From positions 1-34,795 of the forward strand of contig CALDZJ010000049.1 in the NCBI GenBank assembly GCA_937944055.1: a DNA stretch of 34,795 nucleotides. The letters run 5' to 3'. The notes beneath the pieces were generated by a model. The model ran no database searches. It saw only the letters and a list, made by a program, of their open reading frames with translations, and was not told where the DNA came from. Below are positions 16,191-25,149 of this stretch, one piece after another. Position numbers and translations under genes: made by a program. This DNA is from an uncultured Verrucomicrobiales bacterium. Its GTDB lineage: Bacteria; Verrucomicrobiota; Verrucomicrobiia; Verrucomicrobiales; Akkermansiaceae. The first letter of the stretch is position 1. Each line of letters starts with the position of its first letter.

Positions 16191-16218
16191 TTTTTAGGGG
16201 GAGATGCTGCGAATGCAA
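16191..16218 (-). promoter_or_regulatory. Weak promoter candidate for rpmI-rplT
   Basis: On the minus strand TTGCAT (16218-16213) is followed after 16 bases by TAAAAA (16196-16191), ten bases before the rpmI ATG. Both boxes match only four of six consensus positions. The rest of the 16182-16413 gap shows no other recognisable element. Confidence 0.25.
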
Positions 16219-16413
16219 GATTTTTTGGAGCTGGTGGGGTGGTTTTTTAAACTGCGGAGAAGGCAGAAGGCGCGGAACTTGGCTGAGGAGGGAGAGGTGA
16301 GTAGTTTGCTAAGGTTCTAGGGCTTGGGTTGAAGGGGAGAGGGAAAGCACGGATGTCACGAATTTTCACGGATCTTGGTTGAGGGTTTGGAGTTGGGGGA
16401 TTAGGAATTGGAC

Positions 16414-17766
16414 ATGAGAACGTCTGTTAAAAATCTTCTTGGTAGTAAGTCTGCCCAATCCTCAGTTGAGCTCTCCGGGTGGGTGCGGACGAAGCGGGAT
16501 TCTAAGGCGTTTTCCTTTATTGAGCTGAATGATGGATCCTGTCTGAAGGGGATTCAGGTGATCATTGATGCGGGGATTCCGGGATCTAATGAGGTGGGGA
16601 AGATGATTACGGGGGCCTCGGTTCAGGTGAAGGGGGAGTTGGTGGAGAGTCCGGGGAAGGGGCAGAGCTGGGAGGTGCGGGCGACGGAGGTGGAATTATT
16701 GGGCGGGGTGCCAGAGGATTTTCCGCTTCAGAAAAAAGGGCACACGCCGGAGTTCTTGCGCTCGATCGCGCATTTGCGGCCACGGACGAATTTATATGGG
16801 GCGACTTTTCGGATGCGGAGTCGTTTGGCTTATGCGGTGCATCGCTTTTTCAACGAGCGCGATTTCACCTACGTGCACACCCCGATTATTACGGCGAGTG
16901 ATTGTGAGGGGGCGGGCGAGATGTTTCAGGTGACGACGAATGAGGCGGGTAAGCCGGAGGAGGATTTCTTTGGGAAGAAGAGTTATCTGACGGTGAGTGG
17001 GCAGTTGGAGGGCGAGACTTTTGCCTGCGCGCTTTCGAATATCTATACCTTTGGGCCGACTTTCCGGGCTGAGAATTCAAATACCTCACGGCATGCTTCC
17101 GAATTTTGGATGATCGAGCCGGAGATGGCTTTTTGTAATCTGGAGGGGGATATGGATTTGGCGGAGGAGTTTATCCAGTTCTTGGTGAAGGATGTGCTGG
17201 AGAATAATGAGGGAGATTTGGAGATCTTTACGAAGTTTGTCGATAAGGGGCTGCGGGCGAGGTTGGAGGGACTGGCTTCGGGGGGCTTTGAGCGGATGAG
17301 CTATACTGAGGCGGTGGAGCGGCTAGAGAAGTCGGGGAAGAAGTTCGATTATCCGGTGGAGTGGGGGATTAACCTCCAGTCTGAGCATGAGCGCTATCTC
17401 TGTGAGGAGGTGGTGAAGGGGCCGCTTACGGTTTATAATTACCCAAAGTCGATTAAGCCATTTTACATGCGGGCGAATGATGATGGGAAGACGGTGACGG
17501 CGATGGATGTGCTGGTGCCGGGGGTGGGGGAGATTATCGGCGGGAGTCAGCGGGAGGAGCGCTATGATCTGCTCAAGGCAGCGATGGAGCATCATGAGCT
17601 GAGCTTGGAGAATTACGGCTGGTATCTGGATCTGCGGAAGTATGGCACGGTGCCGCATGCTGGCTTCGGCGCGGGCTTTGAAAGACTCCTGATGTATGTC
17701 ACGGGGATGCAAAATATCCGCGATGTCATCCCCTTCGCGAGGACTCCTGGGAACTGCGAATTTTAG
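16414..17766 (+). CDS. asnS: Asparagine-tRNA ligase
   Basis: A class IIb aminoacyl-tRNA synthetase that charges tRNA-Asn. The N-terminal OB-fold anticodon domain covers about residues 15-100 ([21 protein letters not shown]). The catalytic domain has [26 protein letters not shown], the motif 2 segment [22 protein letters not shown], and motif 3 [15 protein letters not shown]. The [11 protein letters not shown] and [11 protein letters not shown] details favour AsnRS over AspRS. The ATG at 16414 gives 450 residues; a TTG two codons earlier is less likely. Third codon positions are strikingly G-rich compared with recA. It is probably monocistronic or leads into the ATPase gene 75 bases downstream. 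Confidence 0.95.
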   Translation: MRTSVKNLLGSKSAQSSVELSGWVRTKRDSKAFSFIELNDGSCLKGIQVIIDAGIPGSNEVGKMITGASVQVKGELVESPGKGQSWEVRATEVELLGGVPEDFPLQKKGHTPEFLRSIAHLRPRTNLYGATFRMRSRLAYAVHRFFNERDFTYVHTPIITASDCEGAGEMFQVTTNEAGKPEEDFFGKKSYLTVSGQLEGETFACALSNIYTFGPTFRAENSNTSRHASEFWMIEPEMAFCNLEGDMDLAEEFIQFLVKDVLENNEGDLEIFTKFVDKGLRARLEGLASGGFERMSYTEAVERLEKSGKKFDYPVEWGINLQSEHERYLCEEVVKGPLTVYNYPKSIKPFYMRANDDGKTVTAMDVLVPGVGEIIGGSQREERYDLLKAAMEHHELSLENYGWYLDLRKYGTVPHAGFGAGFERLLMYVTGMQNIRDVIPFARTPGNCEF

Positions 17767-17770
17767 AACG

Positions 17771-17826
17771 GTGAGTTACGACTCAGTGAGTCATGACTCA
17801 GTGAGTCTTGACTCAGTGACTTGCGA
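17771..17826. repeat. Tandem array of a 15-bp palindromic unit
   Basis: Three exact-period copies of GTGAGTCATGACTCA (17771-17785, 17786-17800, 17801-17815; the middle base pairs vary) and a partial fourth fill most of the asnS-ATPase gap. Each unit is an inverted repeat of TGAGTC. Units also pair across their junctions as GACTCAGTGAGTC. Five GANTC sites occur in 45 bases. It ends 15 bases before the ATPase start. Confidence 0.9.
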
Positions 17827-17841
17827 TGCTAATCTTAGAGC

Positions 17842-19236
17842 ATGTTGGAAGATTTCGTGGGGCGTAGTCCTGAGCTAGAGATTTTAAATAAGGCTTACGC
17901 TGAAAAAAAGAGCACGTTTTACCCAGTTTACGGACGCCGGAGAGTGGGGAAGACGGAGCTGATTCTGCGTTTTACGGAAGATAAGCCGGCGGTCTTTTAC
18001 CTAGGGAAACAGGCGACTACGGAGTATCAGGTCGGGGAGTTTTTAGAAATTGCGGCGGAGAAGCTCAATGAGCCGTTACTGGCCCAGCTTGGTGAGCTTG
18101 GTTGGAAGAAAGCGCTGCAGCTGGTGGTGGAGCGGAGACCTAAGGGGGAGAAATTGGTGATTGTGCTCGATGAGTATCAATGGATCACCGAGACGAGCTC
18201 TGAGTTACCCTCGATTTTGCAGGAGCTGTGGGATCTGGATTGGTCACGATCTGGCAAGGTGATGTTGATTCTGTGTGGGTCATATATTGGCTTTATGGAG
18301 AGGGAGGTCCTAGGGAGTAAGAGTCCGCTGTATGGTCGGCGAACGGGGCAGATTCAGTTGCAGCCTTTTGGCTTTCGTGAGGCTGCTAAGTTTCATCCGA
18401 ATTACTCGCGGGCGGATCAGTTCCGTGTGTGGGCATTGTGCGGGGGGATTCCTTTTTATTTAAAGCAGTATGATGATCGCAAATCAGTGGCGATTAATGT
18501 GAGGGAGAATTTTTTGACTCCTCATGCGGCGCTTTTCCGAGAGGCGGATTTTCTGTTACGAGAAGAATTACGCGAGGTGGAAACTTATCATGGGATTTTG
18601 ATGACGCTCTCCACGGGGGCTCTCTCGGCGGCGGATTTGGCCCGTGCCAGTTCGGTATCTGCGGCGAGTATTCAGTATTATTTGAAGACCTTGATGGAGC
18701 TGGGTTATGTCGGGAAAAGTTATCCCCTTTCCGGGAAGAGGCCGACGGTGAGGTCGGTGAGGTATGTCATCACGGATCCGCTTTTACGTTTTTGGTTTCG
18801 TTTTGGGTTTCGGAACTTGAGTCGGATCGTCAGTGTGCGGCCGGCGGCTGCTTACGATAAGGTATTGGCACCGCAGATTGAGGCTTATTATGGGGAGCGT
18901 TTTGAGAAGTTGTGCCATGAGGGGATCTCGGAACTATATCTCCGAGATGAAATCACGGCGGGGCATGAGGTGGGGGAATACTGGGATAAGAAAGTGCAGG
19001 TGGATGTGGTGAGTTTACGGGATGATGAGTTCATCGATATCGGCGAGTGTAAGTGGGGGACGCTGCGCTCGTGGCCGGCGGCGGTGAAGGAGGCTCGGGC
19101 GAAGGCAGAGGCTTTTCCAAACCCGCTAGGGCGGACTTTGGCTCCTTGGCTATTTACGAGGTTGAAGCCGAAGGCGGGTGAGATTGATGGGGTGCGTTGT
19201 GTGGGAGTGGAGGAGCTTTATGGGTCTCGTGGGTGA
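17842..19236 (+). CDS. AAA ATPase with C-terminal DUF234 nuclease-like domain
   Basis: A 464-residue protein of the prokaryotic ATPase/DUF234 family. The N-terminal P-loop is GRRRVGKTE (31-39), Walker B is LVIVLDE with D110-E111, and the sensor-like segment is MLILCGSY. A winged-helix-like region follows (SAADLARASSVSAASIQYYLKTLMELGYV). The DUF234 start is VITDPLLRFWFRFG. The C-terminal part has D388 and E402-C-K404, a PD-(D/E)xK nuclease pattern. The family has no established function; genome-defence or toxin-like roles have been suggested. It starts at ATG 17842, just after a palindromic array, and overlaps the convergent antiporter gene by 19 bases. Its isolation among housekeeping genes suggests acquisition. 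Confidence 0.88.
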   Translation: MLEDFVGRSPELEILNKAYAEKKSTFYPVYGRRRVGKTELILRFTEDKPAVFYLGKQATTEYQVGEFLEIAAEKLNEPLLAQLGELGWKKALQLVVERRPKGEKLVIVLDEYQWITETSSELPSILQELWDLDWSRSGKVMLILCGSYIGFMEREVLGSKSPLYGRRTGQIQLQPFGFREAAKFHPNYSRADQFRVWALCGGIPFYLKQYDDRKSVAINVRENFLTPHAALFREADFLLREELREVETYHGILMTLSTGALSAADLARASSVSAASIQYYLKTLMELGYVGKSYPLSGKRPTVRSVRYVITDPLLRFWFRFGFRNLSRIVSVRPAAAYDKVLAPQIEAYYGERFEKLCHEGISELYLRDEITAGHEVGEYWDKKVQVDVVSLRDDEFIDIGECKWGTLRSWPAAVKEARAKAEAFPNPLGRTLAPWLFTRLKPKAGEIDGVRCVGVEELYGSRG

Positions 19237-20705
19237 GGTCTGGTGAGGACTAAAATTACGAGGAGACAAGCGCTGAGGAGGGTAGCGAGGGAGGAGGCAA
19301 GGCCCAGCCACATGAGGGTGTATGCGCAGGTTGCTCCGGTGGCGGCGATCATGGCGTAAGGGAGCTGGGTGGCGACGTGGGAGGTGGGGGTGCAGCCCGC
19401 CGCGAGGGATGAGACGAGGGTGGTGTCTGAGAAGGGGCTGCAGTGATCTCCAAAAACAGCGCCTCCAAAGACGGCTCCGATGGTCATGGAGGTGAGGTCC
19501 ATGAGTTCTATTGGGGGGAGGTCAATGCCGAGCCGCAAGACGAGTGGGAGGGCCATGGGCATGAGGAGGCCGAAGGTTCCCCATGAGCTCCCGGTGAGAA
19601 AAGACATGATGGCGCCGATGAGAAAAATGACAAGGGGGATGGCCATGGTGCTGAGGTTTTCGCCGAGGAGTTCCGTGATGAGATCTGCGGTGCCGAGGCT
19701 GATGAAGATGCTGCCGAGGGTCCATGCGCAGATGAGGATGATGAGGGCGGGGATGAGGGCGGCTGCGCCATCGAGCATGTGCTGAGGGGCGTCTTTACGT
19801 TTGGTTTTCGGGAAACAAAGGTAGGCGGAGGTGAGGGCCACAAAGCCGGCCGCAACCATAGCGTAGGGAACGCCGGGGGAGATGAAGGCGTTCTTCCATG
19901 ACCAATCGCTCCCGTCTTGCCAGAGGTAGATGAAGGTGGGGAGGGTGAGGACGAGAGTGAGGAGGGGGACGAGCGCGACCCGCGGGGAGTGTTCCTCATT
20001 CTCTTCGCGGTGATCGGGCAGGGAGATGGGCTGGGCCCGTTTCATGGGCCCGATGTGCCATGATTTTAAGATGATGAGGGGGATGAGCAGGAGGCTGAGA
20101 ATGCAGTAAGGATTCGCGGGGATAGAGTTGAGGAAGAGAGCGGCGGGATTGACCTGAAAGGGGGCGAGTTTAAGGCTATCTGAGATGATGGAGAGTTGCG
20201 CGGCGATCCAAGTGGAGATGAAGGCAATACAGGCGACGGTGGAGGAGGTGGAGTCGATCAGGTAGGCGAGGAATTGGCGGGAGATGCGCAGCCCATCGGT
20301 GAGTGGACGGGCGACGCGGCCTAGGAGGATCGCGTTGGCGAGGCCATCGAAGAAGCAGAGGAGCCCTAGGCCGTAGATGCCGAAGAGGAGTTTTTTTTGA
20401 GGGTGAGTTCCTCTTTTATGAAGAAGGCGATTGAGGAGGGTGGTGAAGCCTCCGCCTTTTTCGAGGAGGGTGGCGAAGGCGCCAAGAGTTAGGGTGAAGA
20501 TGATGGCGCTGAGGCTCCAGCTGCTCCCGCTGATTTTTTGGAAGAGGTGGTCTTCAAAAAGACAACGAATGGCGAGGATGGGCGAGGGTCCAGTGAGGAG
20601 GAAAGCGCCTGTGAGGGTGGCGCAGAAGAGGGCGAGGGCAGCCTTGCGAGTGAGGAGAATGAGTGCGAGCGCAACGAGGGGTGGGAGCAGGGGGATGAGG
20701 TCCAC
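19218..20705 (-). CDS. NhaC-family Na+/H+ antiporter
   Basis: A 495-residue polytopic transporter with about 11-13 hydrophobic segments. Family features are the conserved FLTGSSWGTFGLLMPMALPL in the second half and GAVFGGAVFGDHCSPFSDTTLVSS. The latter is the NhaC/Na_H_antiporter signature, with Asp and His in the transport path. The first half has the matching DGLANAILLGRVARPL and STSSTVACIAFISTWIA. Exchange of sodium for protons is the usual role, but some relatives carry malate/lactate or amino acids, so the substrate is uncertain. It starts at GTG 20705, downstream of the kinase terminator, so it is transcribed on its own. Confidence 0.87.
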   Translation of the reverse strand: MDLIPLLPPLVALALILLTRKAALALFCATLTGAFLLTGPSPILAIRCLFEDHLFQKISGSSWSLSAIIFTLTLGAFATLLEKGGGFTTLLNRLLHKRGTHPQKKLLFGIYGLGLLCFFDGLANAILLGRVARPLTDGLRISRQFLAYLIDSTSSTVACIAFISTWIAAQLSIISDSLKLAPFQVNPAALFLNSIPANPYCILSLLLIPLIILKSWHIGPMKRAQPISLPDHREENEEHSPRVALVPLLTLVLTLPTFIYLWQDGSDWSWKNAFISPGVPYAMVAAGFVALTSAYLCFPKTKRKDAPQHMLDGAAALIPALIILICAWTLGSIFISLGTADLITELLGENLSTMAIPLVIFLIGAIMSFLTGSSWGTFGLLMPMALPLVLRLGIDLPPIELMDLTSMTIGAVFGGAVFGDHCSPFSDTTLVSSLAAGCTPTSHVATQLPYAMIAATGATCAYTLMWLGLASSLATLLSACLLVILVLTRPHPRDP

Positions 20706-20729
20706 GATGTGGGGAGTGAAGCAGAATTC

Positions 20730-20769
20730 AAAAAAAAAGGCGACCGTTCGTGTGAAGGGTCGCCTTTTT
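20730..20769 (-). terminator. Rho-independent terminator after the HEAT-repeat kinase
   Basis: A GGCGACC/GGTCGCC stem, extended by five A-T pairs, with a 12-base loop, is followed by nine T in a row on the minus strand. It lies about 20 bases after the kinase stop. It reads as a terminator on the plus strand too, with a shorter T run. Confidence 0.92.
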
Positions 20770-20790
20770 AGAGTGGGGTGGGGAGTTCAG

Positions 20791-23277
20791 TTATTCCTCT
20801 TCCTCTTCTTCTTCCTCTTCTTCCGAGGATTTGCCAGAGCGCTTGGCGCGTTTCATGCGCTCGATGAGGCGGTCTTTGGCTTTTTCGGCGTGGAATTGGA
20901 TTTTATCATTGTCTCCTTCTTCGATGAAGTAGTCGAGGATGTCATCAGCCCAGGCTCCGTCTTGCGAGACCATGGCATCGATGACTTGTTTTTGCTCGGT
21001 GGGGCCGGTGGCGATGCTTGCGATGTCACTCCAGTAGATGGCGAGGTCTTCGTCATCGATTTTGGGCCCATCGCGGAGGAAGTCGATAGAGGCCTTGAAG
21101 GCTTCTCCGCGGAGGCGGTCATTTTCCTCGTTGGAGGCGTATTCGTAGAGGGTGTCGAACTGGGAGTCATCCGGCCAGTAGCGGAGAGCGTAGGCTGCGG
21201 CGACTTTCATTTTTGGGTCATCACCTTCGAGAACCTTGCTGATGATGGATGCTGCTTTGTCACCGCCGGAGGAGCCCATGAGGCGGAGGAGGGCGACTTT
21301 GGAGTCATCATCGGTGATGTTTTGATAGGTTCCGATGATGGAGTTGGCGAAGTTTCCGGGCTGTTCCGATTTACGAACCGCTTCGCTAAGAACGTCACGA
21401 GCGGCGTTTTTAATGGAGGAGTTGGAGGCGTTGGTGATGATGCTGAGGAGGCTCTTGAAGTTTTTGGTGCTGGCCATTTTTTTGGTGGCATTGAGGGCAG
21501 CTTGTCCGGCGTTGTCGTCATCGGTGGTGCTGGCGAACTCAATGAGGTGGGGGAGGGCGCTTTCTTCACCGCGAATGCCGACGAGACGGAAGAGTTTGAT
21601 GCGGTTCCCGGAGTCCATTGAGGATGATTTGGCGAAGCTGGCGACCATTTCGCTGATGTCTGATCCGTCAGTGGACTCAGCGATGAGGAGGGCTTGGAGG
21701 TAGGTTTCGCGCTCGCCCTGTTCCTTGGTTCCTGCGCGGGCGATGTTGTCGAGGAGGAGTTGGACTTGTTCTTGATTGAGGGGGGCCTCGGAGGGCGGGT
21801 TTTCGATGTCTTTGAACGGGGCGGTGATTTTGTTGAGGGCCTCGATTTCATCGTTGCTGCTTTTTTTACCGATGAAGATGATGCTGGCGACGATGAGTCC
21901 GGCGGCGAGGGTGGCGGCGATGACGGCTTTGACAGCGTTACTTGTTCCCTTCTTTTGGGTGGGGAGTGCGACTTGGCTTCCGAGGGTGGCTGCGGCGGTG
22001 GCAGCTGTGACAGGGGCTGTGACAGGAGCTGGAGTTGGGGCTACGGGAGTGGCCGGTGTCGCTGGCTTTAGTTCTACGGTAACGGGAGCAGGAGCTGGAG
22101 TGTTTGCCGGAGAGGGCTCAGCGGCTGGGGTAGCTGGAGCTGGAGCTGGAGTGCTTACCGGAGTGGGCTCGGCAGCAGGAGCAGGATCAACTGGGGCAGC
22201 TGGGGTAACAGGAGTGGGTTCTTGTCCAGGGATGAGTAGCTTGGGGCGGGGGGACTGTGGGCTGGGTGCGGGTGCTTTGACCTGTTGAGCAGCGGTATGG
22301 ATGGAGGGGGCTTGGCCCTCGGGTGGCTGGATGGGTTGGGGAGCCGTGCTGGTGTTTACGGTTTGAGCGGCTTCTCCTTGAGGTTTGGTCAAGGGGGTGC
22401 CGGTTGGTGTCGGGCTTGATGGGACTTCTGGGGTTCCTGATTCGGATGTATTTTCGCTCATAAGAAAAGATTGTAGAGATTCGCGGGCATCATTGGGACG
22501 TTTGTCCATGTTGCGAGAGAGGTGCCACATGACCCAGTCGCTCATCCACTGGGGGAGGTCTGGGCGGAGTTCGGCGATGGGGGTGACGGAGTTCTGAAGG
22601 TGTGCGGTCATGACCTGTGCGGCATTTTCACCATCGAAGGGGTAGCGGCCAGCAAGGCAGTAGTAGTAGACGCAGCCGAGGGAGTACATGTCGGTGCGTT
22701 TATCAAGGGGGGTCCGCTCGAATTGTTCCGGAGCCATGAAGTGGATGGAGCCGAAGACGGCGTCACCATGGTCGATGGTCTGGAGGGAGGGTTTTGGGGA
22801 GAATTTGGCGAGGCCGAAGTCGACCAGCTTGACTTGGAAGCGACCGCTGGCGAGCCAAGTGACCATGAGGTTGGTGGGCTTGATGTCGCGGTGAACGAGG
22901 TCTAGGTCTTGGGCTGCGATGAGCGCTTCTTGGCTTTGGACGGCGACTTCGCGGAAGTCTTCTTTGGTAAGGACGCCGCGCTCGATCATTTCATCGATGG
23001 TGCGTCCTGAGAGGAGTTCCATGACGACGTAGGGGCCATCTTTATCAACGCCGGCGTCGAAGACGGTGACGATGTGAGGATGCTGGACGGAGCAGAGGGC
23101 GGTCGCCTCCTTAAGCATGGCCTCGGTGGCTTCTTCTTGGTTTTCGTATCCGCCCTCGGCGAGGACGCGCTTGATCGCGACTTCGCGGTTTAGATGACGG
23201 TCGAAGGCTCGGTAGACGGCACCGACGCCTCCTTGGCCGATCTTACTACGGATTTCATAGCGATCTTCTAAACTCAT
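20791..23277 (-). CDS. Membrane-anchored Ser/Thr kinase with HEAT-like repeats
   Basis: An 828-residue Hanks-type kinase. The catalytic domain covers about residues 7-270: glycine loop GQGGVGAVY (14-22), VAIK lysine K36, HRDIKPTN (129-136, catalytic D131), DFG 153-155 and the MAPEQ segment. All residues needed for activity are present. A Pro/Ala/Thr-rich linker (about 275-440) leads to one membrane helix (about 447-468). The outer part, about 500-790, is made of helical HEAT-like repeats that probably sense or bind a partner outside the membrane. The protein ends in ten consecutive Glu. The gene is monocistronic with its own terminator. A PPP-type phosphatase lies 1.2 kb upstream. Ligand and substrates are unknown. 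Confidence 0.93.
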   Translation of the reverse strand: MSLEDRYEIRSKIGQGGVGAVYRAFDRHLNREVAIKRVLAEGGYENQEEATEAMLKEATALCSVQHPHIVTVFDAGVDKDGPYVVMELLSGRTIDEMIERGVLTKEDFREVAVQSQEALIAAQDLDLVHRDIKPTNLMVTWLASGRFQVKLVDFGLAKFSPKPSLQTIDHGDAVFGSIHFMAPEQFERTPLDKRTDMYSLGCVYYYCLAGRYPFDGENAAQVMTAHLQNSVTPIAELRPDLPQWMSDWVMWHLSRNMDKRPNDARESLQSFLMSENTSESGTPEVPSSPTPTGTPLTKPQGEAAQTVNTSTAPQPIQPPEGQAPSIHTAAQQVKAPAPSPQSPRPKLLIPGQEPTPVTPAAPVDPAPAAEPTPVSTPAPAPATPAAEPSPANTPAPAPVTVELKPATPATPVAPTPAPVTAPVTAATAAATLGSQVALPTQKKGTSNAVKAVIAATLAAGLIVASIIFIGKKSSNDEIEALNKITAPFKDIENPPSEAPLNQEQVQLLLDNIARAGTKEQGERETYLQALLIAESTDGSDISEMVASFAKSSSMDSGNRIKLFRLVGIRGEESALPHLIEFASTTDDDNAGQAALNATKKMASTKNFKSLLSIITNASNSSIKNAARDVLSEAVRKSEQPGNFANSIIGTYQNITDDDSKVALLRLMGSSGGDKAASIISKVLEGDDPKMKVAAAYALRYWPDDSQFDTLYEYASNEENDRLRGEAFKASIDFLRDGPKIDDEDLAIYWSDIASIATGPTEQKQVIDAMVSQDGAWADDILDYFIEEGDNDKIQFHAEKAKDRLIERMKRAKRSGKSSEEEEEEEEEE

Positions 23278-23281
23278 CCTT

Positions 23282-23338
23282 ATTAGGAAGTCTCCCTAAT
23301 GGGGCGGGGGAATCAAGTTCAGTTATGGACTAATTAGT
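23282..23338 (-). promoter_or_regulatory. Inverted repeats upstream of the HEAT-repeat kinase
   Basis: ATTAGG/CCTAAT arms with a seven-base centre (23282-23300) lie five bases before the kinase ATG. A perfect ACTAATTAGT palindrome is at 23329-23338. Both share the word CTAAT. They could be repressor sites or a leader hairpin over the start. No convincing -10/-35 pair was found. Confidence 0.35.
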
Positions 23339-23377
23339 AAAATCAATTGGAAGAGTGAGAGAGGAGGCGGCGGAGGC

Positions 23378-24259
23378 TTAGGAGATTTCTTCTATGATTT
23401 TGTTCATGGTTTGGCCGTATTCTACGTAGGAGTCGTAGCATTGTTGCCAGTCTGGTTCTTGGCCGTTGGTGGCGTGGAAGACGGTGGCGACGTGGGGCTC
23501 GATGGCGAGGCCTCCGTTGTAGCCATCTGCTTTGAGCACGTTGAGGATTTCTCGTACTTTGGCTTGTCCATCACCGGGAAGGGTGTAGGCGGCGGGTTCG
23601 CTTTCACCGATGGGGGGATTCGTGCAGTCTTTAATATGGACGTGGATGATGTGTTCTTTGACTTTTTGATAGAATTCTAGGGGGTCTTGCCATGGGAAGC
23701 TGCCATCTGCTTGAGGCTTTGAGCGGTCGAGCTGGAAGACGGGGTTGGCCGTGTCAAAAACGAGTTTGAGGCCGGGGACCTCGTCGATAAGGCGGAGGGT
23801 GTGGTCGGCGGAGAAACCGCCCCAGTTCATGCAATTTTCGTGGATTGCTTGGAGGCCGGAATCGGCAAAGCGGGTGTGGATTTCACGAAGGCGGCGGAAG
23901 CGTTCGGCTTCATGTTGGTCATGGCCCCAAGGTTCTTGAGCGTATGACATGATGCGGATGAGCTTGGTGCCGAGGCGGAGCATGCGGGGGATGGCGCGCT
24001 CGATTTCGGAGAGGGTGATGTCGAAGTCGGAGGTGATTTTTTTCCCCCAATTTCCGATGAGGGATCCGAATTCTGGGATGGTGATGCCGGCGTCGTCGAG
24101 CTGGTCTGCGACTTGTTCAAATTCCGCTTGGGGGAGCTCGTGGATGTTGGAGCCATTTACGCCACGAGCGGAGATGTGGGTCCAGCCTATTTCCTTGGTG
24201 GCTTTGATTTGGGTGCTGAGGTCGTGAGCTGCTTCGTCAGCAAATCCGGTAAGATACAT
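23378..24259 (-). CDS. Sugar phosphate isomerase/epimerase family protein (xylose isomerase-like TIM barrel)
   Basis: A 293-residue protein of the AP endonuclease 2 / xylose isomerase-like superfamily, which isomerises or epimerises sugars and related polyols using a divalent metal. Barrel-strand signatures are seen in order: MYLTGFADEA, TIPEFGSLIGNWG, LIRIMSYA, LQAIHENCMNWGG with a metal-ligand Glu/His, LKLVFDTANP with the metal-binding Asp, IIHVHIKDC with His-x-His, and GLAIEPHV with the last Glu. The active site is therefore intact. No transporter or catabolic partner is adjacent, so the substrate cannot be named. It starts at ATG 24259 and is followed after 100 bases by the kinase gene. 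Confidence 0.85.
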   Translation of the reverse strand: MYLTGFADEAAHDLSTQIKATKEIGWTHISARGVNGSNIHELPQAEFEQVADQLDDAGITIPEFGSLIGNWGKKITSDFDITLSEIERAIPRMLRLGTKLIRIMSYAQEPWGHDQHEAERFRRLREIHTRFADSGLQAIHENCMNWGGFSADHTLRLIDEVPGLKLVFDTANPVFQLDRSKPQADGSFPWQDPLEFYQKVKEHIIHVHIKDCTNPPIGESEPAAYTLPGDGQAKVREILNVLKADGYNGGLAIEPHVATVFHATNGQEPDWQQCYDSYVEYGQTMNKIIEEIS

Positions 24260-24456
24260 GCAAGTGGTATAGCTTAATTTTGGCGAGAGGTGAAAGGATC
24301 GTTTCGGGAAAAATGGATGATGATTGATAAGGTTTTTTGCTCATTTTATGGCTCCCAGCGCTCCTGCTTTTTTTGTTGAGGTAGCGTGCAAGGGGGGGAG
24401 GTTGTTTTAGGATTTGCTCGCAGTCTGAGCTAGCGTTAGGATTTCCATCTACTCTT

Positions 24457-25149
24457 TTGAATCGGAAACTTGCTATCGGAGATGTCCACGGATGTCTTCA
24501 TTCTTTAAAAACCCTCTTGGCGATGCTTGCTCCAGTTGCGGGCGATACCGTAATCATGTTGGGTGATTATGTGGACCGTGGGCCGGAGAGTCAGGGGGTG
24601 ATTGATTATCTGCGGAAGTGGCCTTGGGAGGCGAAGTTAATTTTGCTCAAGGGGAATCATGAGATTATCATGGAAGAGGCTTCATTTTCGGCAGAGCACC
24701 TGAAGTATTGGTGTGATGTTGGTGGTTTAGAAACGATCGCTTCCTATGATGCTAAATTCACAAATATTCCTGATTCGCATTGGGAATTTATTGCGAATAC
24801 GCAGCCCTATTATGAGACGAAGAAGGTGATCTATGTGCATGGTGGGGTAGCGCCGAAGAAGGCGATGGCGAGGCAAGATCCTGTAGATCTCGCGTGGCTT
24901 CGTTTTTCTAATGCGAAGAAGCATTTCTCGGGCAAGTTGGTGGTGTGCGGGCATACGATTCAGCGTGGAGGAGTGCCCAGTGATAAGGGTCATACGGTCT
25001 GTATCGATACTGCTGCGTGTCGAGGTGGCTGGCTAACATGCTTCGAGGCGAAGAGCCGGCGATATTGGCAAGCGAACGAGAAGGGGAAGACTCGAAGGGG
25101 AATCTTGAAGCCTAAGAAGGGTGGTAAGAAGCCTAAGATTTCTTCCTAG
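24457..25149 (+). CDS. PPP-family metallophosphatase (Ser/Thr protein phosphatase-like)
   Basis: A 230-residue metallophosphoesterase with all signature motifs: GDVHG (8-12), GDYVDRG (36-42), LKGNHE, VIYVHGG and VCGHT. This is the PPP pattern shared by bacterial PrpA/PrpB protein phosphatases and ApaH-like dinucleotide hydrolases. Its size and the GDYVDRG spelling favour a protein phosphatase. A basic tail (KKGGKKPK) ends it. The only in-frame start is TTG at 24457, without a clear ribosome site. The nearby Ser/Thr kinase, divergent with one gene between, makes a kinase-phosphatase pair plausible. It overlaps the next convergent gene by 17 bases. The 197-base gap before it shows no clear element. 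Confidence 0.85.
   Translation: MNRKLAIGDVHGCLHSLKTLLAMLAPVAGDTVIMLGDYVDRGPESQGVIDYLRKWPWEAKLILLKGNHEIIMEEASFSAEHLKYWCDVGGLETIASYDAKFTNIPDSHWEFIANTQPYYETKKVIYVHGGVAPKKAMARQDPVDLAWLRFSNAKKHFSGKLVVCGHTIQRGGVPSDKGHTVCIDTAACRGGWLTCFEAKSRRYWQANEKGKTRRGILKPKKGGKKPKISS

Noticed and set aside
16354-16376. Short words CACGGATGTCACG and TTTTCACGGATC before asnS
   Set aside because: An imperfect, two-fold similarity of a few bases; too short to call a repeat or operator from this window.
17771-17826. Palindromic array considered as CRISPR, origin iterons or the asnS terminator
   Set aside because: There are no spacers, no DnaA boxes or replication gene, and no T run after the stems.
20431-21621. 396-codon plus-strand open frame opposite the HEAT-repeat kinase
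   Set aside because: It is antisense to a well-supported kinase and the antiporter start. Its residues are a Gly/Glu/Val/Phe-rich shadow without domains.
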